From contig NZ_JADEWO010000009.1 of the NCBI RefSeq assembly GCF_015207605.1, forward strand, positions 62,001 to 126,000: 64,000 nucleotides of DNA, read 5' to 3'. The notes under the pieces were generated by a model. The model ran no database searches. It was not told where the DNA came from and was given only the letters and a program-made list of their open reading frames with translations. Below are positions 7,552 to 15,222 of the stretch, in pieces. The translations under genes and the position numbers were made by a program. The stretch is from Oculatella sp. LEGE 06141 (GTDB lineage Bacteria; Cyanobacteriota; Cyanobacteriia; Elainellales; Elainellaceae). Numbering within the stretch: the stretch's first letter is position 1; every line of letters starts with the position of its first letter.

Positions 7552-9860
7552 GTTAGGAACCCGGCCTCATACGCTTGATATTGCTCGTCCATCCGCGCCA
7601 TCAGCCGATCGAGTAAAGAGTCCATATTCTCTCCAGGCTGCTGGTAGAGATTGATTTGCGGAGCGAACGTGCCACCTCCACGACCGCCCATTGATGCGGC
7701 AACTGCCCGTTGCTGACCCTGGTTCAAAATCGCTTCCGAGCTGTTGGCAACGACTAAGCGAGAGCCGCTAGGCATCCGGCGCGTTTCGGCGATCGCTGCA
7801 CCCAGCAAGCTACCTAAAGAGCCGCCTGCTGCATTTCCGGCTACGCCTGCAATGGGAACCCCTCCGCCAAAGAGACCTCCCGCCACTGGAATGCGAGACA
7901 TAAACCCGCCAATCGCGGCCGAAGCGCCCCCTACTCCAGACTGAATGCCCTTGGTGAGATTTCCAATTAGATCTGCCCCAGCCTGGAACATACGAGAGCC
8001 AACGTTTTGAATGGTGGCAAGGATGCTGTCTCCCATCGCTGTGACCGTCGAGATAACCCCTTCGATCGCTGAGACGACAGCCGCTTTTGTCTCCAGCCAG
8101 GTCATGCGAATGTCTAGTCCCAGGTTGACAAACAGCATCTTGATGCTCGTTACCCAACTGCCAGCGATCGCCCCAATCGAGGTGAAAATCATGCGAATAT
8201 TTAGCCCTACATCGACAAACATCATTTTGATGTTCGTTATCCAACTGCCAGCGATCGCCCCAATCGAGGTGAAAATCTGAGTCAAATGGCCGGGAAGGTG
8301 AACGACTGAGCCGATAACAGAAGCAGCCATCAACCCGAATGCCTCCCCAATATTTCTGGCACCGGCTGCCGCTTCACCCTGCCCAAACCAACTGCTGATC
8401 ATTTGCAGAGTCTGCTGAATCTGCTCACCAGACCAGACGATCAGCGGCATCATTTCCGTGATGATTGGCTCAACTCCAGTCTTGAAGCCTTCAGCAAAGC
8501 CAGTAAAGAATTCTTTTATGGTGGCCCAGTTTTTGTAGATGACGACTCCGATCGCGGCAATTGCGCCTAGCCCCAACAGGATGGGGGCAAACGAAATGCC
8601 TGCAACGAATCCAACCACGGTTGTGAGGGCTGGCAACAGTGGCGTAATGGCGGCAACTGCCAGCGTTGCACTGCCCACGAATGTTAGAACTCCCCCAGCA
8701 ACAGCGGCGATCGCCGCTGCCATGCGAGTGACGCCAGGATGTTCAGCGGCAAAACTGGCAATTCCCTGCACCAACGGCACAAATGTGCCCACTAGAGAGT
8801 TCATGCTGGGGAGCAGTGCTCTGCCGACGTGGATTTGAATTTCCTGAAATGCATTCCTTAGCTGGGCGATGCCGTTGGCGGATGTTCCCACCCGTGCTTC
8901 AAATTCGGCCTGCATCGAGCCTGCGTACTGCGACTCATCTGCAACCATTTCCAGCGCTTTGGTTAAGCCGGTAGCATCGTTGGCTAATGTTGCCATCACC
9001 CGCGCATCACCCCCATCGCCAAACAAGCGATTGATGGCAGATGCTCTCATGGTTGGTTCCAACCGATTGAGCTGCTGAGTCAGTAGAACGATCGCTCCGG
9101 CTGCATCCTGCTGTACTGCCTGTTCCATACCTGCCGCAGAGATGCCGATATCATCCAGCGCTGCCTGGAATTTGGGCATCTGGCTGGTGGCGGTTTGCAA
9201 TTTGGGCAACATGCTGGAGATCGCTGTTGCAGCAACTTCTGGGGCGTTCCCCAACGCAATAATTGAGCTGGAGAGCGCCGCAGATTCGGTGCTGCTCAGG
9301 CCAAACGATCGCGCCACACCCCCGATCCGGGTCATCGTGTTGACGATGTCCGCTGCCGTGGAGGCGCTGTTGTTGCTCAGGTGGTTGATTGCGTCTGCAA
9401 CGGTTCCCGCTCCGTCAACCGAGAGTGAGAACACGTTCATCAGTTTGGCGGTAGACTCACCCGCCTGCCCTGCTGCCATATCAAAGGCAATGCCCATTTT
9501 GGCAGTCTGCTCGGTGAAGGCAGTGATGTCACCCGCTGCGATGCCGAGTTGTCCGCCTGATGCCGCGATGTTAGCCAGATCAACCGCTGTATTGGGAATC
9601 GTGCGGCTGAGTTTGAGTAAGGCGTCATCGACTTTATACGCCTGAACTTCCTCAACCCCTAGAACCTTGTTAACATCTGCCATTGCAGACTCAAAGGTCA
9701 TAGCAGCATTGGCTGACATCCCCAGCGCCGCACTAATTGTTGCGCCAATTCCTGTGGTAACGGCCCCCAGCCCAACGAACTTGCCAGTGGCTTCTTTAAG
9801 AGCAGGAGTCAGCTCGTCGATCGCATCCAGGATGACGGTGACACGGTTGGTTCTAGCCAT
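7548..9860 (-). CDS. tail tape measure protein
   Basis: 770 residues with the phage-minor-tail (TP901-1 type) core near residues 70-330 (FESAMADVNKVLGV... LKLSRTIPNTAVDLANIAASGGQLGIAAGDITAF), two hydrophobic segments about 375-450 and Gly/Ala-rich helices. It sets tail length and is ejected into the cell. The coding stretch 8089-8280 contains two near-identical 29-residue repeats built on FTSIGAIAGSW(I/V)T, which would change tail length in a quantised way. It overlaps the CIS-tube-like gene by 4 bp and the chaperone extension by 3 bp. Confidence 0.92.
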   Translation of the reverse strand: MARTNRVTVILDAIDELTPALKEATGKFVGLGAVTTGIGATISAALGMSANAAMTFESAMADVNKVLGVEEVQAYKVDDALLKLSRTIPNTAVDLANIAASGGQLGIAAGDITAFTEQTAKMGIAFDMAAGQAGESTAKLMNVFSLSVDGAGTVADAINHLSNNSASTAADIVNTMTRIGGVARSFGLSSTESAALSSSIIALGNAPEVAATAISSMLPKLQTATSQMPKFQAALDDIGISAAGMEQAVQQDAAGAIVLLTQQLNRLEPTMRASAINRLFGDGGDARVMATLANDATGLTKALEMVADESQYAGSMQAEFEARVGTSANGIAQLRNAFQEIQIHVGRALLPSMNSLVGTFVPLVQGIASFAAEHPGVTRMAAAIAAVAGGVLTFVGSATLAVAAITPLLPALTTVVGFVAGISFAPILLGLGAIAAIGVVIYKNWATIKEFFTGFAEGFKTGVEPIITEMMPLIVWSGEQIQQTLQMISSWFGQGEAAAGARNIGEAFGLMAASVIGSVVHLPGHLTQIFTSIGAIAGSWITNIKMMFVDVGLNIRMIFTSIGAIAGSWVTSIKMLFVNLGLDIRMTWLETKAAVVSAIEGVISTVTAMGDSILATIQNVGSRMFQAGADLIGNLTKGIQSGVGGASAAIGGFMSRIPVAGGLFGGGVPIAGVAGNAAGGSLGSLLGAAIAETRRMPSGSRLVVANSSEAILNQGQQRAVAASMGGRGGGTFAPQINLYQQPGENMDSLLDRLMARMDEQYQAYEAGFLT

Positions 9861-10096
9861 TAGCTATCCTTCTTTTCCTGGTGGAACTCCAGCCAGGTCT
9901 CAAATAGGTACAAAACTTCAGCAAGGGGCTTACGCTGAGCCTCAGAAAAGAAGCTGTTGTAATGCCCTCCACACATGGCTAGAACTGCTTTTGTCAGCTC
10001 ACCGACCCGAAATACGCGTCCTTGCAGAGCAAAGACCGGATCAGACTCCGTAAAGCTGTCCGAGCTGGGTAACCGAATCGAAAAACCGAAAAAAGT
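9860..10096 (-). CDS. tail assembly chaperone C-terminal extension, reached by frameshift
   Basis: This frame is open from upstream of 10096 to the TAA at 9860-9862, which overlaps the tape-measure ATG. It has no ribosome site of its own; an internal ATG at about 9979 would give only 38 residues. It encodes ...GRVFRVGELTKAVLAMCGGHYNSFFSEAQRKPLAEVLYLFETWLEFHQEKKDS. The arrangement matches the gpG-T of lambda and gpE-E' of P2. The frame relation to the upstream gene is +1 (or -2). A candidate slip site is TTT-TTT-C at 10094-10088, where tRNA-Phe could move forward onto TTC. Confidence 0.7.
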   Translation of the reverse strand, partial: TFFGFSIRLPSSDSFTESDPVFALQGRVFRVGELTKAVLAMCGGHYNSFFSEAQRKPLAEVLYLFETWLEFHQEKKDS

Positions 10097-10451
10097 CCAG
10101 GGCTGCCTTGTAGCGTCGCTGGTTTGGAACCAGTTTTGACAGCGGCATTGAAGTTAAATCTTTGTAGGTGATGCCAGGGCGATCGCCATGCTGCACGCAC
10201 AAGATTTCGACCGCCTTGTAGATCAAGGCATTCATCCCGGTACTTTCTTCTCGTTGCTGCCGCTGAAGTACGAACGATTCGATTCGGGTGACGTCTTCTC
10301 CCGTCGGCTCACGAAATACACATTCTTGCCCGTCTTCCAGGAAGAAGGCGATCGAGCCGTCATCGTTCACAGAAATTTCCATCGTTGCTGATTGCTGAGG
10401 AGTAGCGATCGCATCAGCAGTGCCGTTGGTTTCAACTGGTTTAACTTTCAT
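10041..10451 (-). CDS. tail assembly chaperone (gpE/gpG-like)
   Basis: 136 residues. A beta-rich N-terminus (MEISVNDDGSIAFFLEDGQECVFREPTGEDVTRIESFVLQ) is followed by a helical region, as in the short tail chaperones encoded just before tape-measure genes. It binds and solubilises the tape measure during tail assembly. The 3' part holds the U-rich stretch GACTTTTTTCGGTTTTTCG on the coding strand, where a shift into the extension frame is likely. A terminator and a promoter-like motif stand upstream. Confidence 0.8.
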   Translation of the reverse strand: MKVKPVETNGTADAIATPQQSATMEISVNDDGSIAFFLEDGQECVFREPTGEDVTRIESFVLQRQQREESTGMNALIYKAVEILCVQHGDRPGITYKDLTSMPLSKLVPNQRRYKAALDFFRFFDSVTQLGQLYGV

Positions 10452-10511
10452 AGATTTCTGAGGGCAGAGGTGGCAGGTAAGAGCGATCGGTCTGCCACAT
10501 CACGCGATCGC

Positions 10512-10534
10512 CCTCAACTATGGGAAACGTCCAA
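10512..10534 (-). promoter_or_regulatory. late-promoter-like motif, copy 3 (tail chaperone-tape measure)
   Basis: On the minus strand it reads TTGGACGTTTCCCATAG followed by TTGAGG, 60 bp before the chaperone start at 10451. It lies just after (minus-strand sense) the terminator at 10541-10573, so it would restart transcription beyond that terminator. Confidence 0.6.
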
Positions 10535-10540
10535 TAAAAA

Positions 10541-10573
10541 AATCCCCGCAGTTCTGGCTGCGGGGATTTTTAG
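10541..10573. terminator. bidirectional Rho-independent terminator
   Basis: A near-perfect stem AAAATCCCCGCAG / CTGCGGGGATTTTT with a TTCTGG loop, flanked by A-run and T-run, so it works in both directions. It lies between the tail tube (minus) and tail chaperone (minus) genes, upstream of the plus-strand HU gene. Confidence 0.9.
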
Positions 10574-10623
10574 GGTTCTGAAGTTCCCTGCTACAATGCC
10601 TTTGCGAGTTTGCGGGGATTTAT

Positions 10624-10899
10624 ATGAACAAAGGTGAACTGATCGACAAGGTGGCAGAAACAGCCAGCGTTACAAAGAAGCAGGCTGATGCGGTCGTAAC
10701 GGCTGCGATCGACTCCATAATGGAAGCGGTTTCGACGGGCGAAAAAGTGACGCTTGTTGGCTTCGGTTCGTTTGAATCCCGCGAGCGCAAGGAGCGTGAG
10801 GGACGGAACCCCAAAACCGGAGAAGTCATGCAAATTCCTGCAACAAAGATTCCAGCCTTTTCAGCCGGAAAGCTGTTTAAAGAGAAAGTGGCAAGTTGA
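10624..10899 (+). CDS. hup: HU-family DNA-binding protein
   Basis: 91 residues, full length for HU. It starts MNKGELIDKVAETASVTKKQADAVV and carries the signature GFGSFESRERKEREGRNPKTGE (about residues 46-67) and the C-terminal IPATKIPAFSAGKLFKEKV. It bends DNA and could compact phage or host DNA. It is the only plus-strand gene in the tail operon, bounded by a terminator upstream, with a possible -10 box TACAAT at 10592-10597 and a GGGGAT ribosome site. This is a typical moron arrangement, possibly expressed in the lysogen. Confidence 0.97.
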   Translation: MNKGELIDKVAETASVTKKQADAVVTAAIDSIMEAVSTGEKVTLVGFGSFESRERKEREGRNPKTGEVMQIPATKIPAFSAGKLFKEKVAS

Positions 10900-10940
10900 T
10901 TTCGCAACCGTTGCAGATTTGGGCAGGCTCCTACCCGATA

Positions 10941-11381
10941 TCAGGCACGTTCGAGGTGATCGACGGACAATTCAACTTCCAGCATTGCCGCATCACTCGA
11001 ATCCAAGTCGGCTTCCGGGTCTTTGAATTTGATAACCTGGCAGCCGTAATAGGTGCGTGGCTTACCAAACTGCGTTCTTTGTTTGTCCTGCTTGATCGAC
11101 TGAACTGTGACTGACACATCCCCTGGCTCACCGTTATCCCGGTAGTTTTGCCACCAATCAACGATGGGGGCATCCTCTTCGGGATGGTAAGGTTTTGCGA
11201 GCTTCAGGTTGCCAACCTTGCTCACGCCTCGAACGGTCTTTTTCTTGCGATCGTTCGGGTCAACGTAATCACCCGTCTCAAACTCCTCTTCACCGCCAGC
11301 ACACTTGCTCCAAGTGCCCTTAATGCCGGCGATCGTAATTAAATACGCACTCTTAGTAATTGGTCGAAGTACCTTTGCCAT
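10941..11381 (-). CDS. tail tube protein (gp19-like)
   Basis: 146 residues directly downstream of the sheath gene, where the tube gene is always found. It contains the tube-like beta strands (AYLITIAGIKGTWSKCAGGEEEFETGDYVD... KVGNLKLAKPYHPEEDAPIVDWWQNY... GDVSVTVQSIKQ... YYGCQVIKFKDPEADLDSSDAAMLEVELSVDHLE). It stacks as hexameric rings forming the inner tube. The pattern matches gp19-type tubes of contractile injection systems better than P2 FII. Confidence 0.85.
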   Translation of the reverse strand: MAKVLRPITKSAYLITIAGIKGTWSKCAGGEEEFETGDYVDPNDRKKKTVRGVSKVGNLKLAKPYHPEEDAPIVDWWQNYRDNGEPGDVSVTVQSIKQDKQRTQFGKPRTYYGCQVIKFKDPEADLDSSDAAMLEVELSVDHLERA

Positions 11382-11388
11382 TGCTTGT

Positions 11389-12573
11389 TTAACCCTCTAC
11401 AGAGCCTGCTGCTACCTGAACTTGCCCGATCGTTGTCCTGTAAAGCTGTATGAAGATGCGTTCGCTCACTGGGGAAGGAGCTGCCCACATTGCCGCAATA
11501 ACGGCTCCGGCTTCTAGTGTGATGCCCTGATTCAGTTCGTGGTCGCATTTGACCTCATAGGCATCCTTGGGCGTTTGACCGTACAACGCCTTACCACGCC
11601 ACATCAAGAAGCCAATCTGGTTCAGTGTTTCTTTGATGCGGGTGTAGTATTCGCCTTGTCCATCGACAGAGCTGAACACTTCGCTGTCAAATGCCCCGCG
11701 AGCTGTACCGGACAGCACGTTGAAAATCACGCGAGTGGTGACAAAGCGGTAATACTCACTACTGCTGCGAGTGCGAGACCCCCAGCACACCACGCCTTTG
11801 TTGGGCAGCTTGCGAATGGCGTTGATACCAAGTGGATTGCCGATTTCCTGATGAGCTTTTGTCACCTTCACGGCCACATCCTTCACTCCCTTGAGCGGGA
11901 ATTTTGCCCCGGCTGGTGGTTCCTGGAAGCCTTGCTTTTTGTAGCGACGAATCGCCAAACCTGCGATCGCTGCCGATGGGGGCACTACGTTGTCTAACAG
12001 GTCAATCACATACGGGAAAAAGTAAGCTAGATGCCCCCGTTCTGAGGTGTAAAGCTGCCCTTCTGTCACGGCTTCAGCATGAGTATCGATTGTTCCGCTG
12101 GGGCCAGAATCGACGAGTGCCATCCAGTCAAACCCTTCTTTGGAGGCTAAATTCTCCATTGCGGTTGCGACAGAGGTGCGATCGCCCTGCACTGTGAGCT
12201 GGCTGAATGCCTGTGGCGCAATCAGGAAGCCCTGAGGCATTTCCTCGTCAAAGCTGTTTTGGATTGCGGCAACAAACTCCGCTGCGGTTGGGGCTGCGTC
12301 ATCCACGGCTGTAATCCGGACAAAGAACAGCACCCCATTGGGGTTGTTAGCAAAGTAAAGCTTGACCGGGTTAAGACTGGCAGAGGTGCCGAAAACGTTG
12401 GTGAAGTCTTCAACGCTGACCACTTGCACTGGTTCGTTTTCCGCTCCCGTAGCAGAGCTGCCAACCATGTAGGTTGTGTTGAATGAGGACAGTTCCGTGG
12501 GGATGTATCCTGCTGTGTCTTCAGTAACGTAAACGCCTGGAGCAAGGTTGGCGTTGATATTGAGTAGTACCAT
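11389..12573 (-). CDS. contractile tail sheath protein
   Basis: 394 residues from ATG at 12573 (the longer frame uses TTG at 12579). It starts with the typical ANLAPGVYVTEDTAG, and the C-terminal half KLPNKGVVCWGSRTRSSS-EYYRFVTTRVIFNVLSGTARG... GFLMWRGKALYGQTPKDAYEVKCDHELNQGITLEAGAVIAAMWAAPSPVSERI is diagnostic of sheath proteins. It contracts to drive the tube through the envelope. No Shine-Dalgarno is visible; instead a terminator-like hairpin with a T-run stands right before the start codon. Confidence 0.95.
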   Translation of the reverse strand: MVLLNINANLAPGVYVTEDTAGYIPTELSSFNTTYMVGSSATGAENEPVQVVSVEDFTNVFGTSASLNPVKLYFANNPNGVLFFVRITAVDDAAPTAAEFVAAIQNSFDEEMPQGFLIAPQAFSQLTVQGDRTSVATAMENLASKEGFDWMALVDSGPSGTIDTHAEAVTEGQLYTSERGHLAYFFPYVIDLLDNVVPPSAAIAGLAIRRYKKQGFQEPPAGAKFPLKGVKDVAVKVTKAHQEIGNPLGINAIRKLPNKGVVCWGSRTRSSSEYYRFVTTRVIFNVLSGTARGAFDSEVFSSVDGQGEYYTRIKETLNQIGFLMWRGKALYGQTPKDAYEVKCDHELNQGITLEAGAVIAAMWAAPSPVSERIFIQLYRTTIGQVQVAAGSVEG

Positions 12574-12584
12574 TGGCAATAAAA

Positions 12585-12603
12585 AACCCGCTCAGGGCGG
12601 GTT
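12585..12603 (-). terminator. terminator-like hairpin immediately upstream of the sheath start
   Basis: Stem AACCCGC / GCGGGTT with loop TCAGG, followed on the minus strand by TTTTTTATT and then the sheath ATG 12 bp later. It would end transcripts coming from the tagged gene at 13171, or act as an attenuator or 5' stabiliser for sheath mRNA. Confidence 0.75.
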
Positions 12604-12628
12604 GATAGGAGAAGAATTGGGTGGCCGC

Positions 12629-13171
12629 TTATTGGCTAGAATTTCGGCGATCGCGCTGCATTCGTCGATCGCCCGCTGTTCGATAGCCTTTTGGTCTAGG
12701 GACTGTGTACTGCCGGATCGCAGCGCGATCGCCACTCGCCAGGCGGCTAACAATTTCGGCGTATTCCCGTTGGGTAGTTCCCCTGGGAACTCGCACTAAC
12801 TTTCGAGGATTTGCCGTTTCGAATATTTGTTTGTTGATGGCGGCAATCTTCGCCTCCGTCCGTCCAACCCGTCTTGGATTCAGCGATTGCTCCAGGCTTT
12901 CACGAAACAGTTGGCGTTGCCTCTCTCGGCTTTGCCTGGTTGAGCCAAGCGTTGATTCGATGACATTTTTGGCGTTTTGGCGATCGATCGCCTTTGTTGC
13001 CTGCGCCCCCAATCCCTGCAACTCGTCCATGCGAGACTGAAGTTGCCCCAGCAGACGCTTACGTTCTCGAACCGTGAACGGGACGATGTTGTTATCCCCG
13101 GTCAGGCGCTCAACGGTTTTCCCGGTGGGTTTGAATTTGCCGCCCTTCCAGCTCCCTCCTTTTGATGCCAT
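12629..13171 (-). CDS. MASKGGSWK-tagged protein 1 (putative head cargo or scaffold-associated protein)
   Basis: 180 residues with no recognised domain apart from the first 13, MASKGGSWKGGKF, shared with three other proteins of the window (24477, 25140, 27007). The rest is helical and strongly basic (RERKRLLGQLQSRMDELQG... QSRERQRQLFRESLEQSLNPRRVGRTEAKIAAINKQI... RRMQRDRRN). The tag and basic body suit a DNA-associated internal head protein, although this gene lies between neck and sheath genes. The role is inferred. Confidence 0.7.
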   Translation of the reverse strand: MASKGGSWKGGKFKPTGKTVERLTGDNNIVPFTVRERKRLLGQLQSRMDELQGLGAQATKAIDRQNAKNVIESTLGSTRQSRERQRQLFRESLEQSLNPRRVGRTEAKIAAINKQIFETANPRKLVRVPRGTTQREYAEIVSRLASGDRAAIRQYTVPRPKGYRTAGDRRMQRDRRNSSQ

Positions 13172-13182
13172 TCTGGTTACCT

Positions 13183-13800
13183 TTATTGTTCTAAAGAAAT
13201 ATTCAGGAGGCGATCGAGCGTGTAACTGCCCGGATCAATCGGGTTTACTGGGTAGTAGGAACGGTTCAGCCCAACTTGGATTGACGTAGGTGTAAAGGGT
13301 TCTTCGGAGTCGGTTCCAGGCTGAAGCGATCCAAAATCAGCCTCAGCGTTGCTGACAAACTCAATATTGAGTTCAATTCGACCAATCAATAGCCAGTCTT
13401 TGTCTTCCCCCTCAATCCGGGCGATCGAGACGGGATTGGCGATCGAATCGATATCAAGGGTAACGATGTCGTCAAACAGGGTTTGGGGATAGGCAACCGC
13501 CTGCTCAGCCAAATAATGAATCAGGTTTTCAACCAGTTTGACAGGCAACTGTTCCTTGGCAGCTCGGGCAGTATATCGATAGAGGATGCCATACATAAAG
13601 CGGCCTGAGGCTTCAAGATATCCGTTTGCTTTGCGAACACCAAAGTCTTTGATAGGCAATTCAACCGCGCAATTGGATGGATAGCGCTGCTCATTGATGA
13701 TGGTGGGCACGTTGGCAGGGACATCTAGATCCCAAGCGTCAACCCTGACCGTGCTTTCAATCCACGATCGAATTCCTGTTCTCAGTTGGCGGATGCTCAT
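13183..13800 (-). CDS. neck/tail-completion protein, hypothetical
   Basis: 205 residues, no certain family. The layout (QLRTGIRSWIESTVRVDAWDLDVPANVPTIINEQRYPSNCAVELPIKDFG... GRFMYGILYRYTARAAKEQLPVKLVENLIHYLAEQ) recalls tail terminator or completion proteins, which in contractile phages sit just upstream of the sheath gene. The start ATG at 13800 follows a CCCCTAGAAC repeat directly, leaving no ordinary ribosome site. Confidence 0.6.
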   Translation of the reverse strand: MSIRQLRTGIRSWIESTVRVDAWDLDVPANVPTIINEQRYPSNCAVELPIKDFGVRKANGYLEASGRFMYGILYRYTARAAKEQLPVKLVENLIHYLAEQAVAYPQTLFDDIVTLDIDSIANPVSIARIEGEDKDWLLIGRIELNIEFVSNAEADFGSLQPGTDSEEPFTPTSIQVGLNRSYYPVNPIDPGSYTLDRLLNISLEQ

Positions 13801-13810
13801 GTTCTAGGGG

Positions 13811-14314
13811 CTAATAATTCACCGTCACAGTTTGGTCAACGTAGTGGTCGCGAACCTTCCGCAGAATCAGCGTCCAGGTCAGCAACTCCTTATCCATCAC
13901 GGTCAGCAGCTTACAAAAGTCGCCGCTAGCCGGATTCCCTTTGCTGTCATAGGCGATCGCTCCCAGAGCATCCATTGGCGGGTCAATCACATACACATCA
14001 ACATTTTCTTGAAGGAACTGGAGGCTGTAACTCCGGGGGATACCCGTGACCTGGTAATCTTCCTGGCTAATGGTGATGCCACTCGATGATTGAAATGCAC
14101 CGCTGCTGCCAATTTCTAAGCCGACAAGCTTGGCTGGAACCTGCGTGATATAGGGTTTGGGTTCAATCAGAGCATCCGTATGGGATGTTGCCAGAAGATC
14201 GTCATCTAGCTCAACATGTCGGATCAAAAGCGTTTTGTGCTGAGGAACCCCAAGTCTGACGGGAATGGATGTAAGACGGGCGTTGAGCGCTGTCATGCGG
14301 TCGATTAGTGCCAT
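13811..14314 (-). CDS. hypothetical neck-region structural protein
   Basis: 167 residues, beta-rich, no family recognised (IPVRLGVPQHKTLLIRHVELDDDLLATSHTDALIEPKPYITQVPAKLVGLEIGSSGAFQSSSGITISQEDYQVTGIPR). It overlaps the gp10-like gene by 1 bp and lies 10 bp from the completion-like gene. Position between head-tail connector genes and the sheath suggests a connector or tail-terminator component. Confidence 0.6.
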   Translation of the reverse strand: MALIDRMTALNARLTSIPVRLGVPQHKTLLIRHVELDDDLLATSHTDALIEPKPYITQVPAKLVGLEIGSSGAFQSSSGITISQEDYQVTGIPRSYSLQFLQENVDVYVIDPPMDALGAIAYDSKGNPASGDFCKLLTVMDKELLTWTLILRKVRDHYVDQTVTVNY

Positions 14315-14637
14315 CAGCCCAAACTCCTCAGGTGCCGAGAGAGTGACTCTTCGTAGAGTTCACCAATTTCAGGAACGGACTTCTCTGCGTAGAAGCGCCC
14401 CTCCATTTTGGAGGTGCCCTCCTCTACCCAAGCCGAATAGGGAGTGGCGTTGAAGATGGTGTTTCGATCATTGTCTTCCCAGTTGGACTGGAGGTAGGCC
14501 GTGCGAACTGGTGTATAACGTTGAGCAATTTCCTTTCCAGGCTCCAAGGTCTCTTTTGTGGCCTGCACGATCGCCTGCTCCACAGCTCCTGCTTCAAACA
14601 GTAGCCCTTCAAGCCGAACTCGTCCTTTAAAATCCAT
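14314..14637 (-). CDS. HK97 gp10-like head-tail joining protein
   Basis: 107 residues from ATG at 14637 (overlapping the TAA of the upstream gene as TAATG). The middle TPVRTAYLQSNWEDNDRNTIFNATPYSAWVEEGTSKMEGRFYAEKSVPEI is the hallmark of the gp10 family (aPvdTG.Lr.S, ...YA.yvE.GT.....pf..pA). It is thought to join heads to tails. Family assignment is good; the precise role in this phage is inferred. Confidence 0.8.
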   Translation of the reverse strand: MDFKGRVRLEGLLFEAGAVEQAIVQATKETLEPGKEIAQRYTPVRTAYLQSNWEDNDRNTIFNATPYSAWVEEGTSKMEGRFYAEKSVPEIGELYEESLSRHLRSLG

Positions 14638-14987
14638 TACCAATAGTTCGCGACAGAGATCGATCGCCCGCCGTATTTGTTGTAGGCGATGCTGATACCT
14701 AACAGATGGCTCAATTCCTTCATCAGGCGTGAACCTTCTGATTTAAGGTGGCTGACGTGTTGAGAGTAGGACAGGCTCAACTGCCCAACTTGCTTAGCCA
14801 TGCTGTCTTGACGAGCCGCCGATAGCTGCCCATCAATTTCACCCAGCTCATCCAGAAGCGCGATCGCCCGGTCAATGATGGCTGGCGATCGCGCTTCTGA
14901 GAGTTCAGTAGTGAGCAAATTGGGCATTGACGCATACCCCAGAACAATCTTGAGGGTGTCAATCTGATCTGGGGTAAACGTTGCCAT
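14637..14987 (-). CDS. hypothetical head-tail connector protein
   Basis: 116 residues, helical (ELSEARSPAIIDRAIALLDELGEIDGQLSAARQDSMAKQVGQLSLSYSQHVSHLKSEGSRLMKELSHLLGI), ending in a short Gly/aromatic tail. It lies between capsid and gp10-like genes, where head completion adaptors are encoded. It abuts the small gene at 14987 by a 1-bp overlap. No motif decides the function. Confidence 0.6.
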   Translation of the reverse strand: MATFTPDQIDTLKIVLGYASMPNLLTTELSEARSPAIIDRAIALLDELGEIDGQLSAARQDSMAKQVGQLSLSYSQHVSHLKSEGSRLMKELSHLLGISIAYNKYGGRSISVANYW

Positions 14988-15184
14988 TAGTCGGGGTAGT
15001 AATAGGTGATGCCTTGTGCAGCATAGGCTTTGGCTTGCTCTGCCGCCTCTGAAGCTGGAACTCCTCTAGCGGCGAGCTGTGCCAAAACCTCAACAAAAAT
15101 CCGTTGCTCTAGCTGCTGGCGATCGCTGTTAGGTTGAGCAACTTCAGTTTGAGGTTGGGCGGATTCTGTGCGTGGTGTAGCCAT
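14987..15184 (-). CDS. small hypothetical protein downstream of the capsid gene
   Basis: 65 residues, Gln/Ala-rich (TESAQPQTEVAQPNSDRQQLEQRIFVEVLAQLAARGVPASEAAEQAKAYAAQGITYYYPD). The helical region 24-55 resembles short phage proteins found after capsid genes. It could be a head decoration or a connector helper; no family is recognised. Confidence 0.55.
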   Translation of the reverse strand: MATPRTESAQPQTEVAQPNSDRQQLEQRIFVEVLAQLAARGVPASEAAEQAKAYAAQGITYYYPD

Positions 15185-15222
15185 GTCTATGCTCTGAAAT
15201 CGTTATCCAGAGCATAGCGCGG

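Noticed and set aside
7744..9645. Plus-strand open frames opposite the tape measure gene
   Set aside because: They are antisense shadows with unusual amino-acid composition and no ribosome sites.
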